Source: Nothophaeocryptopus gaeumannii (Eukaryota > Ascomycota > Dothideomycetes > Mycosphaerellales > Mycosphaerellaceae). Taken from it: a stretch of 64,000 nucleotides of DNA. The stretch is from the NCBI GenBank assembly GCA_031771865.1, contig JASISA010000001.1:992001-1056000 (forward strand), read 5' to 3'. A program made the position numbers and the translations under genes. The notes beneath the pieces are model-generated. The model did no database searches. It was not told the origin of the DNA and saw only the letters and a program-made list of their open reading frames with translations. Below, piece by piece: positions 48,555 through 59,300 of this stretch. Position 1 is the stretch's first letter. Each line of letters begins with the position of its first letter.

Positions 48555-49534
48555 TCATGTAATGATCCTCTCACTCTCCCTCTTAATTTCCTCATTCTCT
48601 TCATACACAGCATTCAACGCATCCACAACGCTCTGATCCAACGGACCCTTTCTCAGATTTTCCATGGAAGGACCAATCTGAGAAGCCTTGCTCGCGCCTA
48701 AGATGATCACATCGCCGTTGGTCATGGCGGAGTGGTGCATGATCCATCTCAAGCTCAGCTCGGCGAGAGGTATTCCGCTTTTGTCCGAGATGTATTTGAA
48801 TTTCTCGATAGCGGCGTGCATGGCGGGGTTGTCGAAAACTGGATAAGGTCAGTTAGATCTATTGATGACAGTGCAGAACGAAGAGTCTCATAGCCTAGAT
48901 ACACTCCTTTCGCCGGATCTGTTGTGAACCGGCTGCCTTTCTTTTCTTCTCGAGTCAAGTTTCCAAGCAGGAATCCCCCAGCAAGCGGCGAAAAAGCAGC
49001 AAGATGTATTCCCTCCTTCCGCATCAGCGGGATAAGTTCCTCTTCAGGTGATCGGACAACCATATTGTACTGCATTTGGGCCCAGGTCGGCTTGATAAAT
49101 CCTTTCTCGTTGGCAACTTTTACCCAATCCCGGATCAAGGACGGCAAAACATTACACATGCCGAAGTGATTCATCCGGCCCATCCTATAAACCTCATCGA
49201 ACCCTCTAGCCTGCTCCTCAACAGGCGTTGTATTGTCGGGTCCATGGAAATAAAGCACATTGACCTTTTCTATGCCCAATCTCCCTAACGAAGCCTTCGA
49301 ACTCTCGTCGACTTTCTCCGGGGCTAACAGCCCATCATTGGGATGACTCGCCATGATCTTGGTATCGATTTGGAAATCATCACCCATTCGAGCCCGTCCC
49401 AGCTTTCGCTCAGATCCGCCCGCTCCGTAGGCTGCTGCGGTATCCAAACGTGTGATGCCATATTTCTTGAGTATGGGCTTGATCTCTTCGGGGTCCAGAC
49501 CGCGAATGTCGCCGAAGATTACTGTGGGAGGCAT
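48555..49534 (-). CDS. Aldo-keto reductase (AKR7-like)
   Basis: Exon 1 begins at the ATG at 49534 (MPPTVIFGDIRGLDPEEIK) and exon 2 covers 48555-48838. The only donor that keeps phase (GTTCTG after 48880) gives an unusually short 41-nt intron, so this junction is uncertain. The product would be about 312 residues. The catalytic tetrad is recognisable: Asp and Tyr in RLDTAAAYGAGGSERKLG, Lys in IDTKI, and His in VLYFHGPD. NADPH-binding texts include FSPLAGGFLLGN and GDVIILGASKASQIGPSMEN. Enzymes of this type reduce aldehydes, including reactive dialdehydes. The substrate is unknown. It lies 154 bp from the broken peroxidase, tail to tail. Confidence 0.85.
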
Positions 49535-50004
49535 TCTCGAAACTTGATCTCAGGATCTGACAATAAGAGAAGTGCGGCACGGTGACATATATATGTCTTG
49601 GTCACATACCACACATTGGGCAAAAAGACCGAAGCATGAAGTCGGAGGTGATGAGTAAGGCAAAGCCGATGGAGATGTTAAGTAGTCTGTGGGGTGTGCA
49701 CATTACTAGGGAGATCTGATGGCAGGGCCGGCTTTTGTCCGCAGTTTATCTGCCGAAGTCTGTCAAACCTTGATAGGATTGTATTGAACGAGGGCAAACG
49801 TGAGAACGGAGCTCTCGGCCCATGATAGAGTGTCAAAATACACGATCGACAGCTAAGCCGGACCCTCGCCCGTGAGCTGTCCTTGAATGCCAGGTTTGAC
49901 TTAAGCCATCCGCACGACCTCGCAAGGAATCGACCAAGGGCAACAAAGATGTTCAGTCGGCCGTCGACAGTGCTCTGTTCGATGACTTTGTCGACGACAA
50001 GAGA
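49535..50004. other. Intergenic, promoter of the aldo-keto reductase
   Basis: No gene is supported over 470 bp between the start of the reductase gene and the end of TRM6. Confidence 0.5.
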
Positions 50005-51871
50005 CTATGTCTTGGTAGCACCCGACGTTACACTTGTAGACTCTGCGCCAGCTTTCTCTTGCGGAGCCTGCGCGTTGCTGGAAACGGCCCCATCAACTTT
50101 TCTTCTCTTCGCAGAATAGTTGCCTCTCGCTTCCACACCGCCGTCCAGAGGGATTGCTCTTCGAGCTGTGAATACATATCCTTCCGCTCCCCCTCGGCTT
50201 GTCATCAATGGATGCGTCCTGCCTGGCAGAACCTGCCACTCACGTACTCGGCTCGTCGTTATCGTAGGTCCGAGCAGCAGCCTTGGATCGACTGGGAAAT
50301 CTTCAGCGTCTGGAAGCTCAGATCTGCTGATGCGAGCAATGTACGCTGCTCTGCGCTCTTTCGAATAAAGATCCATTACGGAAACCAGCGGCTCAATGGT
50401 AGGACTGTAAATCACGATGTGGCCGCCACCACGAATCAACGGAACAGTGTACTGGAGAACACCAACTGGATCCATGTGCGAAGCAATGATGAGGCCATCA
50501 AAGCCCCCTTCTCTTGTCTCGTCGACAATCGCTTTGCATCGCTCCCATCGTCGCCGCTTCTTGAAATAGTTGCCGCGTTTCCCGCTCTTCCACGTTGACA
50601 AGACCTGCTCTGCGACCTGCTCTGGTTCAACATAGGTCGGATCATCGCTCGGATGAAGCAATTGCAGCCATGATAGGGGTTTGAGGTGGGTGTGAAGAGG
50701 ATGCTCGGCTTCAGGAGATGGCAGGCTTGGATTGCTCGTATCGTAGCCGAAATATTTGAGGATCGAGACGTTCGGCTGGACGGCAGGATGAAGTACAGTG
50801 ATGGTGTTCGACGTTGCTGGAATCGGGAAGTCGCGATGCACAACGGTGGCCTTCTTAGATGCCCCGTTCGTCGCGTTCCGCCCTTTTGGCGCTGTGTCGC
50901 CACCGACTAGAGCGGGCTCGTCCGGATCCATCTTGTGTGACTCCGCCTCCTCCTTTTGCACGTGCTGTGGAGAAGGTGCGTGCAGTATACCCATTCTTTC
51001 GGCGAGCGATGCTACCACCAGACCGCCTGTATCATCCACGGCAAGCCATCTTCCTCCACTGAATTCTTGATTCGCGTCATCCTGCAGCCCATCAAGCCCA
51101 CTGAAATGCGCATTACTCCAAGCATTGACCAGGCCAAGCGACTCTGCTCGCATCTCCATAATTCGCGGCGGTTCCTTGTCAGTGATGTAGTCGATCAAGT
51201 TGCCCAGGTCCATAGGCAGCACAGTAAAGCGCTTCAAGTACTTCCGATGCTTTCGTAGCATATACTTTGCCTTTGAAAAGTCCGTCTTCTCGTCCAATCC
51301 CGTATGCCCAGCCAATATTTTTTCAATGATTTCCTTGCCTCCTCCCGACTTCTTCAGCTCCTCAATCTCGGTCTGCGACAGGGTCTGCCGACTTGCATCG
51401 TCAATCGTTAGTCGATTATTCTTCATGATGACTGTACCATCGTCTGCAATTAGATCGTAGCCTTCAGGCAGTGGGTTCGCGGGTTGCGGCGTCTCGGGTT
51501 GACTTCTCGATTCTGAGGGCGCTGCATCGTATAGCCCGGCTTCTGCATTCAGTTCGGCTTGAGACACGATTCTTAACCGTGAATATGCTTCGGTATCCCT
51601 CTTCTCCAGTATTTCGTGAGTGTGGTAGTAAGGTCTGCCGATTAAGAGATTGGAAGGAAATGAGCCAAGCTTGCCCACCTCGATGATCCTGCGCCATTCT
51701 CAGTATCACCGATGGCAGACAGGAGTCACCGAATCGTTTGGCGTCGCTCGCGTGTGCGTGTGCGTGTGTAACCTACGTATTTAGCTTGATCTCCACCAAC
51801 CTGAGCATCTCCGTTGGGAGGCGTAAGAAGATGAAGGCGTCTGGTCGGATATGTGAGTGTGAAGCGCTCAT
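50005..51871 (-). CDS. TRM6: tRNA m1A58 methyltransferase non-catalytic subunit Trm6
   Basis: Exon 1 (51777-51871) encodes MSASHSHIRPDAFIFLRLPT and onward, ending in phase 2 at a GTAGGT donor. An 88-nt intron leads to exon 2 (50005-51688), for 592 residues. The short first exon is hidden in a longer frame of another phase, but its IRPDAFIFLRLPTEMLRLVE text matches the Trm6/Gcd10 N-terminus and runs straight into GKLGSFPSNLLIGRPYYHTH. Trm6 pairs with the catalytic Trm61 to make m1A58 in tRNAs, which stabilises initiator tRNA. Further family blocks are KYLKRFTVLPMDLGNLIDYI, YFKKRRRWERCKAIVDETRE, FDGLIIASHMDPVGVLQYTV and the late REWQVLPGRTHPLMTSRGG. The insertion around residues 225-290 is low-complexity. 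It is head-to-head with mitochondrial TrpRS. Confidence 0.93.
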
Positions 51872-52080
51872 CTTGTAGTTGGTTGGCGATATCCAATTCG
51901 CCGTTGGTGTTGATGTTCGTGATGCAGACGCGAACTGAAAGGGTGGAACTTTTAGGTGGAGCTTTCTGCATGTGCTTGCCGAAGCGTCCGAAGTCCGAAT
52001 CCGAGAACTCTAAAGTCTTTGGCGTCATCCGGACATTACTTTCTATCTCTCTTTGACACACGACACCGACATCGCCATAG
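51872..52080. promoter_or_regulatory. Bidirectional promoter of TRM6 and MSW1
   Basis: Only 209 bp lie between the divergent ATGs at 51871 and 52081. Both genes act on tRNA, so the shared promoter would co-express tRNA modification and mitochondrial tRNA charging. Confidence 0.6.
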
Positions 52081-53208
52081 ATGCTAGCGTGCGCCAGAGT
52101 ATGGAGGCGCGGTAACAGCATATCGAAAGCGTGTGCCAACAGCCACAAGATCGCCAAATATGGCCTGAGCGCGGCAAGCAAGCCTTCATCGAAGGTCATC
52201 TTCTCTGGCATCCAACCCACTGGAGTTCCACATCTGGGCAACTATCTCGGCGCACTGCGACAATGGGTCAGGCTACAGGACGAAGCAGATCCTTCTTCGA
52301 AACTTATCTACTCTCTGGTTGACTTGCACGCCATCACCATTCGCCAGGATCCGGCGCAACTGCGACAATGGAAGAAGGAATCTTTGGCTATGCTCCTCGC
52401 GATTGGCCTGAACCCTGAGCGAAGCATCATCTTTCATCAGGGAGACGTGTCCGCGCACGCGGAGCTGATGTGGATTCTGTCGTGTCAAGCGTCAATAGGA
52501 TATCTCAGCCGGATGACCCAGTGGAAAGACAAAACATCAAACGAAAAGGAGGGAAACGAGAGGCTGAAGTTGGGTCTATTCTCCTACCCAGTGCTTCAGG
52601 CTGCCGACGTCCTGATCCACCAAACAACGCATGTACCAGTCGGTCATGATCAGGCGCAACACTTGGAGTTCGCTCGCGAGGTGGCAAACGGATTCAATCA
52701 TCTATATGGAGCGAATGTGCTCACTCCGCCGGAGACTCTCATAAGCCCGGCCAAGCGAGTAATGTCCTTGACCGACCCGAGCTCGAAAATGTCCAAATCT
52801 CATCCGAACCCTAAATCCCGGATCCTGCTTACGGACGCTGAGGACGTGATCGAGTCGAAGCTCAAGTCGGCAGTCACTGACTCGTTAGCTGGCATCACCT
52901 ACGACCCGCAAGAGAGGCCAGGAGTGAGCAATCTTCTGGATCTCATCTACTACGGCAGCAGAGGAGACGTATCGGGTGGCGATCAGCATGAAATTGCGAA
53001 AGAGATGGATGGCATGAGCCTGCGGATTGTGAAAGAGAGGGCTGCGGATGCTGTTGAGGCTGTCGTGAAGCCAATTCGAGAACGATACGCAGAGGTCATT
53101 GGAAACGAGAAGTTGCTTGCCGAAGTTGCCACGGCTGGTGCAGAGAGAGCTCAGCAGAGCGCCGCAAAGACTATGCTAGCTGTGAGGAAAGCAATCGGGT
53201 TCGAATAG
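52081..53208 (+). CDS. MSW1: Mitochondrial tryptophanyl-tRNA synthetase
   Basis: A single exon of 375 residues starts at the ATG at 52081. It charges mitochondrial tRNA-Trp. The N-terminus (MLACARVWRRGNSISKACAN) is an arginine-containing mitochondrial presequence without acidic residues. The class I catalytic core follows: FSGIQPTGVPHLGNYLGALR with the HIGH-type PHLGN, YSLVDLHAITIRQDP, SCQASIGYLSRMTQWKDK, LFSYPVLQAADVLIHQ, VPVGHDQAQHLEFAREVAN and the KMSKS loop SSKMSKSHPNP. This is the bacterial-type enzyme, not the longer cytosolic form. The length is normal for the family. Confidence 0.95.
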   Translation: MLACARVWRRGNSISKACANSHKIAKYGLSAASKPSSKVIFSGIQPTGVPHLGNYLGALRQWVRLQDEADPSSKLIYSLVDLHAITIRQDPAQLRQWKKESLAMLLAIGLNPERSIIFHQGDVSAHAELMWILSCQASIGYLSRMTQWKDKTSNEKEGNERLKLGLFSYPVLQAADVLIHQTTHVPVGHDQAQHLEFAREVANGFNHLYGANVLTPPETLISPAKRVMSLTDPSSKMSKSHPNPKSRILLTDAEDVIESKLKSAVTDSLAGITYDPQERPGVSNLLDLIYYGSRGDVSGGDQHEIAKEMDGMSLRIVKERAADAVEAVVKPIRERYAEVIGNEKLLAEVATAGAERAQQSAAKTMLAVRKAIGFE

Positions 53209-53636
53209 ATGCCCTGTGTTCCTCAATCCTCCTGTGAAAGCCATGCTATCCTTGGCTTGGCTCAAGTCTGGGCGGCTTGCAAGCGCCGAACTTAACTCCA
53301 CTTGAGGTACACCTCCAGCTTTCTTTCCCGACTTTACATCTTAGACATATCGTATAGACATAGCAGTCGCTTTCTCTCATGTCGTCAAATACAGTCCATA
53401 TCACAAGCCTCGGCTCAGTCCGTGAAAGCTGCAGAACTCCTGCAAGTTCTCCGCATCCACCCGCACCGTCCCAAAAGCTCCGGTCGAGGACTTCCCCAGT
53501 GCAAATGAAACGCATCTGAGCCTCACCGCCTGTCTGCCCATCTCCTGACCTCTAATGCCCTTGCCATACAGATAGAACACCTTGTGCCCTCTTCGAATCT
53601 ACCATTGCTCCCAACTCCACCTCCATCGCCGACACG
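53209..53636. other. Intergenic, no gene seen
   Basis: These 428 bp hold the MSW1 terminator and the thioesterase promoter. Short frames on both strands lack family resemblance. Confidence 0.5.
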
Positions 53637-54257
53637 ATGGCCGCCGAAGACTCCAAAGCACCCTTCCTCCGAATCCCTTGGATAGCCCGCCAAATCTCCA
53701 AACCCAACACAATCTTCAGAGTCCCTGGCAGCCGATATCCCAAAGCCGACGGCGAAGACTCACTTTTCGCCGAAACCCTCAAGAACAACCGCATGCTCCG
53801 AAGTTGTATCTGCGCCTGGCAGAAACCCGCTTCCGAGAACGACCCGGTGTCTGAAGTCATGACTCTCATAACGCTAGGAGATGGAATGAACGGCCATCCG
53901 AGTATATTGCATGGAGGCATCACAGCCACGCTAATCGATGAGAGTATGGGGATGTTTCAGAGTTTAGCTAAAGAGCGCAAACACTTTCGGGAAGTGAAAC
54001 AAGGGAAAGCGATGGGGGAGCTGCCGCCTCAAGAGAGTGCATTTACGGGAGAGCTGAAAGTGAGATACTTGAGACCGGTGCAGACGCCTGGTGCGTTGAC
54101 GATTAGTGTGAGGAGTGTGAAGAAGGAGGGGAGGAAAGAATGGCTGGTAGCGGAGGTAAAGCAGTGTGTTGGGCATGGAGAAGATGATGAAGGTGAGATC
54201 GTGCTTTGCTCGACAGGTGAGGCTGTGTTTATCATGCCGAGGAGTAACAAGATGTGA
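53637..54257 (+). CDS. Hotdog-fold thioesterase (4HBT family)
   Basis: A single exon of 206 residues starts at the ATG at 53637 (MAAEDSKAPFLRIPW). The hotdog signature is clear: MNGHPSILHGGITATLIDES, the HGG plus helix with an acidic residue, followed by the strands ELKVRYLRPVQTPGALTI and KEWLVAEVKQCV. Proteins of this type hydrolyse acyl-CoA thioesters. Fungal PaaI/THEM4-like members are mostly mitochondrial or peroxisomal, but no clear targeting signal is seen here. A polar insert with many charged residues (KERKHFREVKQGKAMGE) separates the helix from the later strands. The acyl substrate cannot be told. Confidence 0.85.
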   Translation: MAAEDSKAPFLRIPWIARQISKPNTIFRVPGSRYPKADGEDSLFAETLKNNRMLRSCICAWQKPASENDPVSEVMTLITLGDGMNGHPSILHGGITATLIDESMGMFQSLAKERKHFREVKQGKAMGELPPQESAFTGELKVRYLRPVQTPGALTISVRSVKKEGRKEWLVAEVKQCVGHGEDDEGEIVLCSTGEAVFIMPRSNKM

Positions 54258-55264
54258 TTGATGCACTGAGGAAGAAGACGTAACATGAAACCACGCGGAA
54301 GAGGTGGGTAATCAAGAGCTGTTGAAGACAGGCCAAACAATCCGCAGGCCGCCTGGTAGGCCGAAGAATCTGTCAAACAAGGAATATGGAAAGACTCCCG
54401 TCTGCTATTCAAGTGGACGACGGAGCTCTCATACTTGAGAAGCACCAGGAGGTGGATAGCAACGCGAAGCCAGTGGGTATTGAGGTAACCTAGGGGCGAA
54501 CCTCGCTATGAAGCTATAGATCGATTCCGGGGCCCGAAATGGACTGCTGTACGAGCTATCCACATTTTGCAACAAGAAGGGCACAGCTAATCGCTTGCCA
54601 TCAAGTCAATATGCCTCAGTGTTGAAGGGTGCGGAGGACGGCGATAACCTCCCCAACACCGTCTGCAGGACATGCGCCACTTTGATCTAATCAGCCTGAA
54701 GGAAGCCGTCAGTCGCCTTCTCCAGCCGCCAGCAGATTATTCAAGTGTTCGAAGAAGACGTAGACAATGCTCGAAAAGAGACAGGAACAGGAAGGCCTAT
54801 CCTCGACAACTAAAGCAAAGAGGATAAGCATAGACTAGAGCTGTCAAACAACATGACAGCCCCAGATTATTCACACATCCTTGTCTATCGATCTATATTC
54901 CGTATACCTCTTTAAGGAATGTACAACCGAGACCCCAGATTATTGCTTATCGATGAGGAGTTGGGCTGGGCCGCTTCGCAGCTGGCAGCATCCTTCCCTC
55001 GGCCGCCGAACCGTCACGTCGTTGTTGCAGGACCTCTTAACAGGCCATACGTCCCAAACTTTGGACTTTGTAGATCGATGGTAGGTTCGTGAGAGTTTCT
55101 GTCTGTCTTTTGCGTACCAAACATCGAGATACCCAAGTGTCTTGCTTAAAGCAAATTCGACTTCAGCTCTCACATCGCCATCGAGCTCTACCTTTCTCAC
55201 GAATGTACACAACGACCATCGACTTTCGAAAATCGAAAGGCGACCCGCCTGCCCAATCACCACG
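54258..55264. other. Gene-free kilobase
   Basis: No gene, repeat or RNA is supported here. The last 200 bases are the leader of the permease gene. A different-phase upstream ATG at 55203 (short frame) could act as an upstream ORF, but this is weak. Confidence 0.45.
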
Positions 55265-56984
55265 ATGTCCGCTCTCGACGTCGAATCAGCCGATGGCTTC
55301 CATCTCGACCTAAAAACAAAACATTCAAACTCCACGACGAAACAACGAAAGCAAAGTATCGACGATGCCGTCTCCCTCGCCGAATTCGGCCATGTTGAAT
55401 CCCTCACCCGCAAATTCGACATCTGGTCCATGCTAGCCCTAGCCTTCTGCGTCCTAGGAACCTGGTCCACCTTCGCACAAGGCCTCTCCTCCGGCCTCAC
55501 AAACGGCGGTCCTGTCGCCATCCTCTGGGGTCTTTGTCTCGTCTTCGTATGCAATGTATGCGTAGCGCTCTCCCTAGGAGAACTCTGCTCGTCCATGCCT
55601 ACGGCTCTCGGTCAAGCGTATTGGGTACATCGACTACTGGAGGATCGAGGATGGGGAGGAGCAGGGAGGTTTGTATCTTATCTGACAGCGTGGATAAACA
55701 CGTTTGGATGGTGGACTTTGACTGCTAGTCAAATTGCATTTATGACGAATTTTTTGTTGGGGATGAAGGTGATGTTCGATTTTGAGTGGGATGGAGCATC
55801 GAAAGGGTGGGTACAATTTTTGGTTTATCTGGGAATTACTTTGTTGTTTACGGGGGTAAATTTGGTGGCTTGTCGGAAGGATAAGGTGTTGCCGATTTTC
55901 AACAACGTGGTGGGGGTGTGGTTTGTCGGGTTGTTTTTCATTTTCATTTTGGCCCTGTTGATCAGCACGGGGATCAAGAGAGGGTTGGAGTATCAATCGG
56001 CGGAGTTTGTGTTCGGAAGATGGATCAATCAAACGGGATGGAGTAATGGGGTGGTTTGGTTCTTGGGATTGCTGCAGGCGGCGTATGGACTGACAGCTTT
56101 CGATTCGGTCATTCATATGGTTGAGGAGATCCCAGCTCCTAGGAAAAACGCACCAAAGGTCATCTGGATGGCTGTTGTCATGGGTGCGATTACAGGGTTC
56201 ATCTTCATGGTGGTCTGTCTGTTCTGCATTCAGAACCTGGATGGTGTCACCGACGGGCCAACCGGATTGCCTTTCATCGACATTGTCCAGCAAACCATCG
56301 GATTGGAGGGCGGGGCCACGCTTATTGCTCTATTCATCTTGAACGGACTGGGTCAAGGAGTCAGTATTGCCACTACCGGCAGCAGATTGACTTGGGGGTT
56401 TGCAAGAGACGGTGGCATTCCGTTCAGCAACTACTTCGCCAATGTCGATCATACCTGGAAAGTGCCGGCGCGCGCTCTATGGTTGCAGGGCGGTATCATT
56501 GCATTGGTCGGCATCTTGTACCTCTTCGCCAACACCGTTCTAGAGGCCATTCTCAGCGTGAGCACTATCGCTCTCACAATCTCGTACGGAACGCCAATTG
56601 CAGTGCTCCTGCTCGTCGGAAGAGGTAAGCTGCCGGGAGGATGTCAATTCAGGCTCGGGAAGTTTGGAGCTTTCGCGAACTGGATTTCCGTGATATATTG
56701 TTGCATAACCACTGTAAGTTGTTCATTCGTATGTGCTGCATGGACCTTTCGCTAACTTGATCCAGGTCTTCTTCTTCTTTCCCGGCACTCCAAGTCCAGC
56801 GCCTTCCGATATGAACTATGCTATCGCGGTCTTCGGCGTGATGCTGATCCTTGCGCTGAGCTTCTGGTTCGTGACAGGAAAAGGAACCTTCCTGAAATCG
56901 GATGATGCGGCGATGCGGATTGAGGTGGCGCGGCGGCTCGAACTTCAGACTGCGTTGGAAGAGCCTGTATCTGTACCCATATAA
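55265..56984 (+). CDS. APC-family amino acid/choline/GABA permease
   Basis: Exon 1 (55265-56713) and exon 2 (56766-56984) join in phase 0 over a 52-nt intron with a GCTAAC branch site, giving 555 residues. The ATG at 55265 (MSALDVESADGFHLD) is the likely start, since the hydrophilic N-terminus matches the family. Twelve membrane segments can be counted. Family motifs are FDIWSMLALAFCVLGTWSTF in helix 1, GGPVAILWG, LGELCSSMPTALGQAYWVHR, AYGLTAFDSVIHMVEEIPAP in helix 6 to 7, and SRLTWGFARDGGIPFS near helix 8. This is the fungal yeast-type group that takes up GABA, polyamines, choline or amino acids with protons. The exact substrate cannot be decided. Confidence 0.9.
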
Positions 56985-57190
56985 CCAGTACATTAAGAAT
57001 CTGTACTTTGTTGAGATTTGTGCATAGTAACACGGCAGCGGTTGCGCTTTGTACCACGCAGCACACCTCCTTGCATCTGATGCTTGGCGAACTCGGCTTA
57101 CTTGGACTTCACCAGTCACTTCGAGTGGTTCGTCCTGGTAGAAGCATTATGTAAAGATCGTTTCATTCATATCCTCGCTGAAAGACAAAT

Positions 57191-58055
57191 TTATCTCATG
57201 TCGGGAACGGCTGGTGCAGCAATGTCTCGATTGAGAGCTGCCGGGTGCACTTCCGACTCGGGAGCTGGTAAAGCATCGCGCTCGAAAAGCCTGCACCACC
57301 ATTGCGGTGGGTCCATAGGCCTGTGACCATTGTGTGTCGACGGGTAGATGTCGTTGAAGAAGTACCATACTGCGAGTCGTCAGTGAATTATGCACGATTC
57401 TCACGCGCAGAATGATCGACTCACCATGTCCCACGGCAATACCGCACAGCTCGTCCTTTGGCCAATGCCCGTGAAGAACTACGTTGAACGCCACCAAGAC
57501 CCATGGCAGCCAGGGCGCCTTGAACGTGAGGAGACCCAGGAAGCTGAGTCGAGTATCCGGATTTCGTCTCGACCAGATGTATACCAGGGTGCTGCTAAGT
57601 GTCGTTCCAAGGAATGCTTGACTGAACAGAGGTGCGATCGCAAGAAGCGTGACGCTCGTATACGCTAGCAACCAGCTGAAGTGTGCCACCGAGGCCGCCG
57701 ACTCCTCCAGCATTCGTGCGTATCGTTGAATGAAGAATATGTGGAACAGCAGGTTCATCGATAACGGTCCGAAGTAGATGAATGTTGTGAATAATCGCCA
57801 GAACTGTTCACCCTGGTAAGCCTATTGTCCTCTCTGCTCTTGCCTTCACTTCCGACGTACCTGCTGCTTGTGGAAAACGGCTCGGAAGCTGTAGAACAGC
57901 TGGAAGGGTGTAAGGACCTGGCACTGCACCAGAATACCGGTGATCACGGTCGCAGTTGTCCACCATCTTGTGCACACTGGCATCTCAAAGAACCACTGCT
58001 CAAGAGGCAGCTGACCAAGAGCGCCATCTCCGCCGCCGCCCACGATTGCGGCCAT
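57191..58055 (-). CDS. DER1: Derlin family protein (ERAD)
   Basis: Three exons (57861-58055, 57425-57812, 57191-57369) join in correct phase, giving 253 residues. Introns are 48 and 55 nt with GTACGT and GTGAGT donors. Derlins are rhomboid-like pseudoproteases that thin the ER membrane and help move misfolded proteins to Cdc48. The N-terminal text LPLEQWFFEMPVCTRWWTTA, QLFYSFRAVF, the split GEQFWRLFTTFIYFGP (the WR motif) and LLFHIFFIQRYARMLEES are hallmark derlin residues. About six membrane helices follow. The C-terminal WYFFNDIYPSTHNGHRPMDP belongs to the last conserved block. No SHP box is obvious in the short tail. The Der1 versus Dfm1 assignment is not certain. SHP1, another Cdc48 partner, is in the same window. 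Confidence 0.93.
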
Positions 58056-58790
58056 TGTGGGGCTTTTTCGTGATTTGGGCTGGTAATGGAATGGATCGAG
58101 TCGCAAATAACTTTAGAGTGTGATGTCGTAAATAGTCGCATAGGGAGGAGTAGTGAGGTAGATGTAGTCGGGCGACTCGAGATCGGGCGTAGCGGGCAAA
58201 AGGATTGGGCCTGTCCCCAATCGGTACTTCGCTAAGTTCTCGATCGTTGACTGTGCAAGTTGGGAGTCCTCGGGGATCGCACGATCAACGATATGTGGTC
58301 GGAGAGGGAGATTGATGGTTGTCGACAAGTGTTATCACTCACTATCAAAGAGCCGCGCTTCACGCACGTCACGCAGTTGCCGACCGGCCGAGCCCGTGAA
58401 CCCTGTCCGTGCCACGCGTGCATTAGCGCGTTTTCGCTTCCGGAAGGCAGGAACGTGTGGCTAGAGAGCTTGGCAAAACAAAGCGCCAAACATGTCGACG
58501 GCAGGGACGTTGGAGGCTCCCATTCACCTTCATACTATCACCTCGCAGCCTGAACCGCGCTCTTATCTTTCTATACATTGCTTGGACTTTTGTATGCGTG
58601 ACATAAGTCTGGCCATAATCTGCATGGAATCGCCGTCCACGCGCTTTTCGCGACCTGCTCTCGTTCTACAAAAGGATCACTGGGCTTCACAAGCCTACGC
58701 GACTGCATGATAAAGCCCACGCGACTACAAGATACAATTGGCGCGACGAGATCGACTTGAGACCGGAATTGGCGCGTAAACCAAATCATA
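58056..58790. promoter_or_regulatory. Upstream region between derlin and CenH3
   Basis: These 735 bp separate divergent starts. A minus-strand frame at 58113-58328 of 71 codons looks protein-like but lacks an ATG and has a stop just upstream. GCGCGT/ACGCG-type texts occur near the CenH3 start (TTGGCGCGTAAACC, about 58768-58781), of possible cell-cycle relevance. No gene is supported. Confidence 0.45.
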
Positions 58791-59300
58791 ATGCCACGGA
58801 CGACACAAGCGCGCACGTCGCGCGGTGGACGATCGAGTACAGGAGGAAAGTCAACGCCTACGAGGGGAGGGAAAGCCCCGCGAAGGAGCAGCGGTGCGGC
58901 CTCAGCACAAAGTCCACGAAAAAAGCGAAGATATAAGCCGGGCACGAAGGCGTTGAGAGAGATCAGGCAATACCAGAAGTCTACGGATCTTCTCATGGCA
59001 AAGCTGCCCTTTTCGCGATTGGTACGTCCGAATCGCGTGCCTCAGTAAAACGCTTGTCTTTTCTAACAGCACGGTCACTAGGTACGCGAGGTGTGTATGA
59101 ACGTCGCGCCTCCAGGATCCGAAGTCACGAGATGGCAGTCGCAAGCGATTCAGGCTCTACAGGAAGCGGCGGAAGCTTTCCTCATTCATCTATTCGAGGA
59201 TTCAAATCTGTGCGCGATACATGCGAAGCGCGTTACGATCATGCAGAAAGACATACAATTGGCGAGGAGAATACGCGGAGCTTGGGGAGGACTTGGATGA
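58791..59300 (+). CDS. CSE4: Centromeric histone H3 variant (CenH3/CENP-A)
   Basis: Exon 1 (58791-59021) and exon 2 (59082-59300) join in phase 0 over a 60-nt intron, giving 149 residues. An earlier acceptor would place a TAG, so the CACTAG acceptor is used. CenH3 replaces H3 in centromeric nucleosomes and seeds the kinetochore. The basic tail (MPRTTQARTSRGGRSSTGGK, SPRKKRRYKPGTKALREIRQ) differs wholly from canonical H3 after the first residues. The histone fold follows: YQKSTDLLMAKLPFSRLVRE, the longer loop 1 NVAPPGSEVTRWQ (canonical H3 is shorter there), QALQEAAEAFLIHLFEDSN, AKRVTIMQKDIQLARRIRG and an extra C-terminal AWGGLG. The longer loop and the divergent tail distinguish it from H3. 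Confidence 0.95.

Noticed and set aside
58113..58328. 71-codon minus-strand frame with protein-like text, upstream of the derlin gene
   Set aside because: It has no ATG, an in-frame TAA lies just upstream, and no acceptor site was found that could make it an exon.
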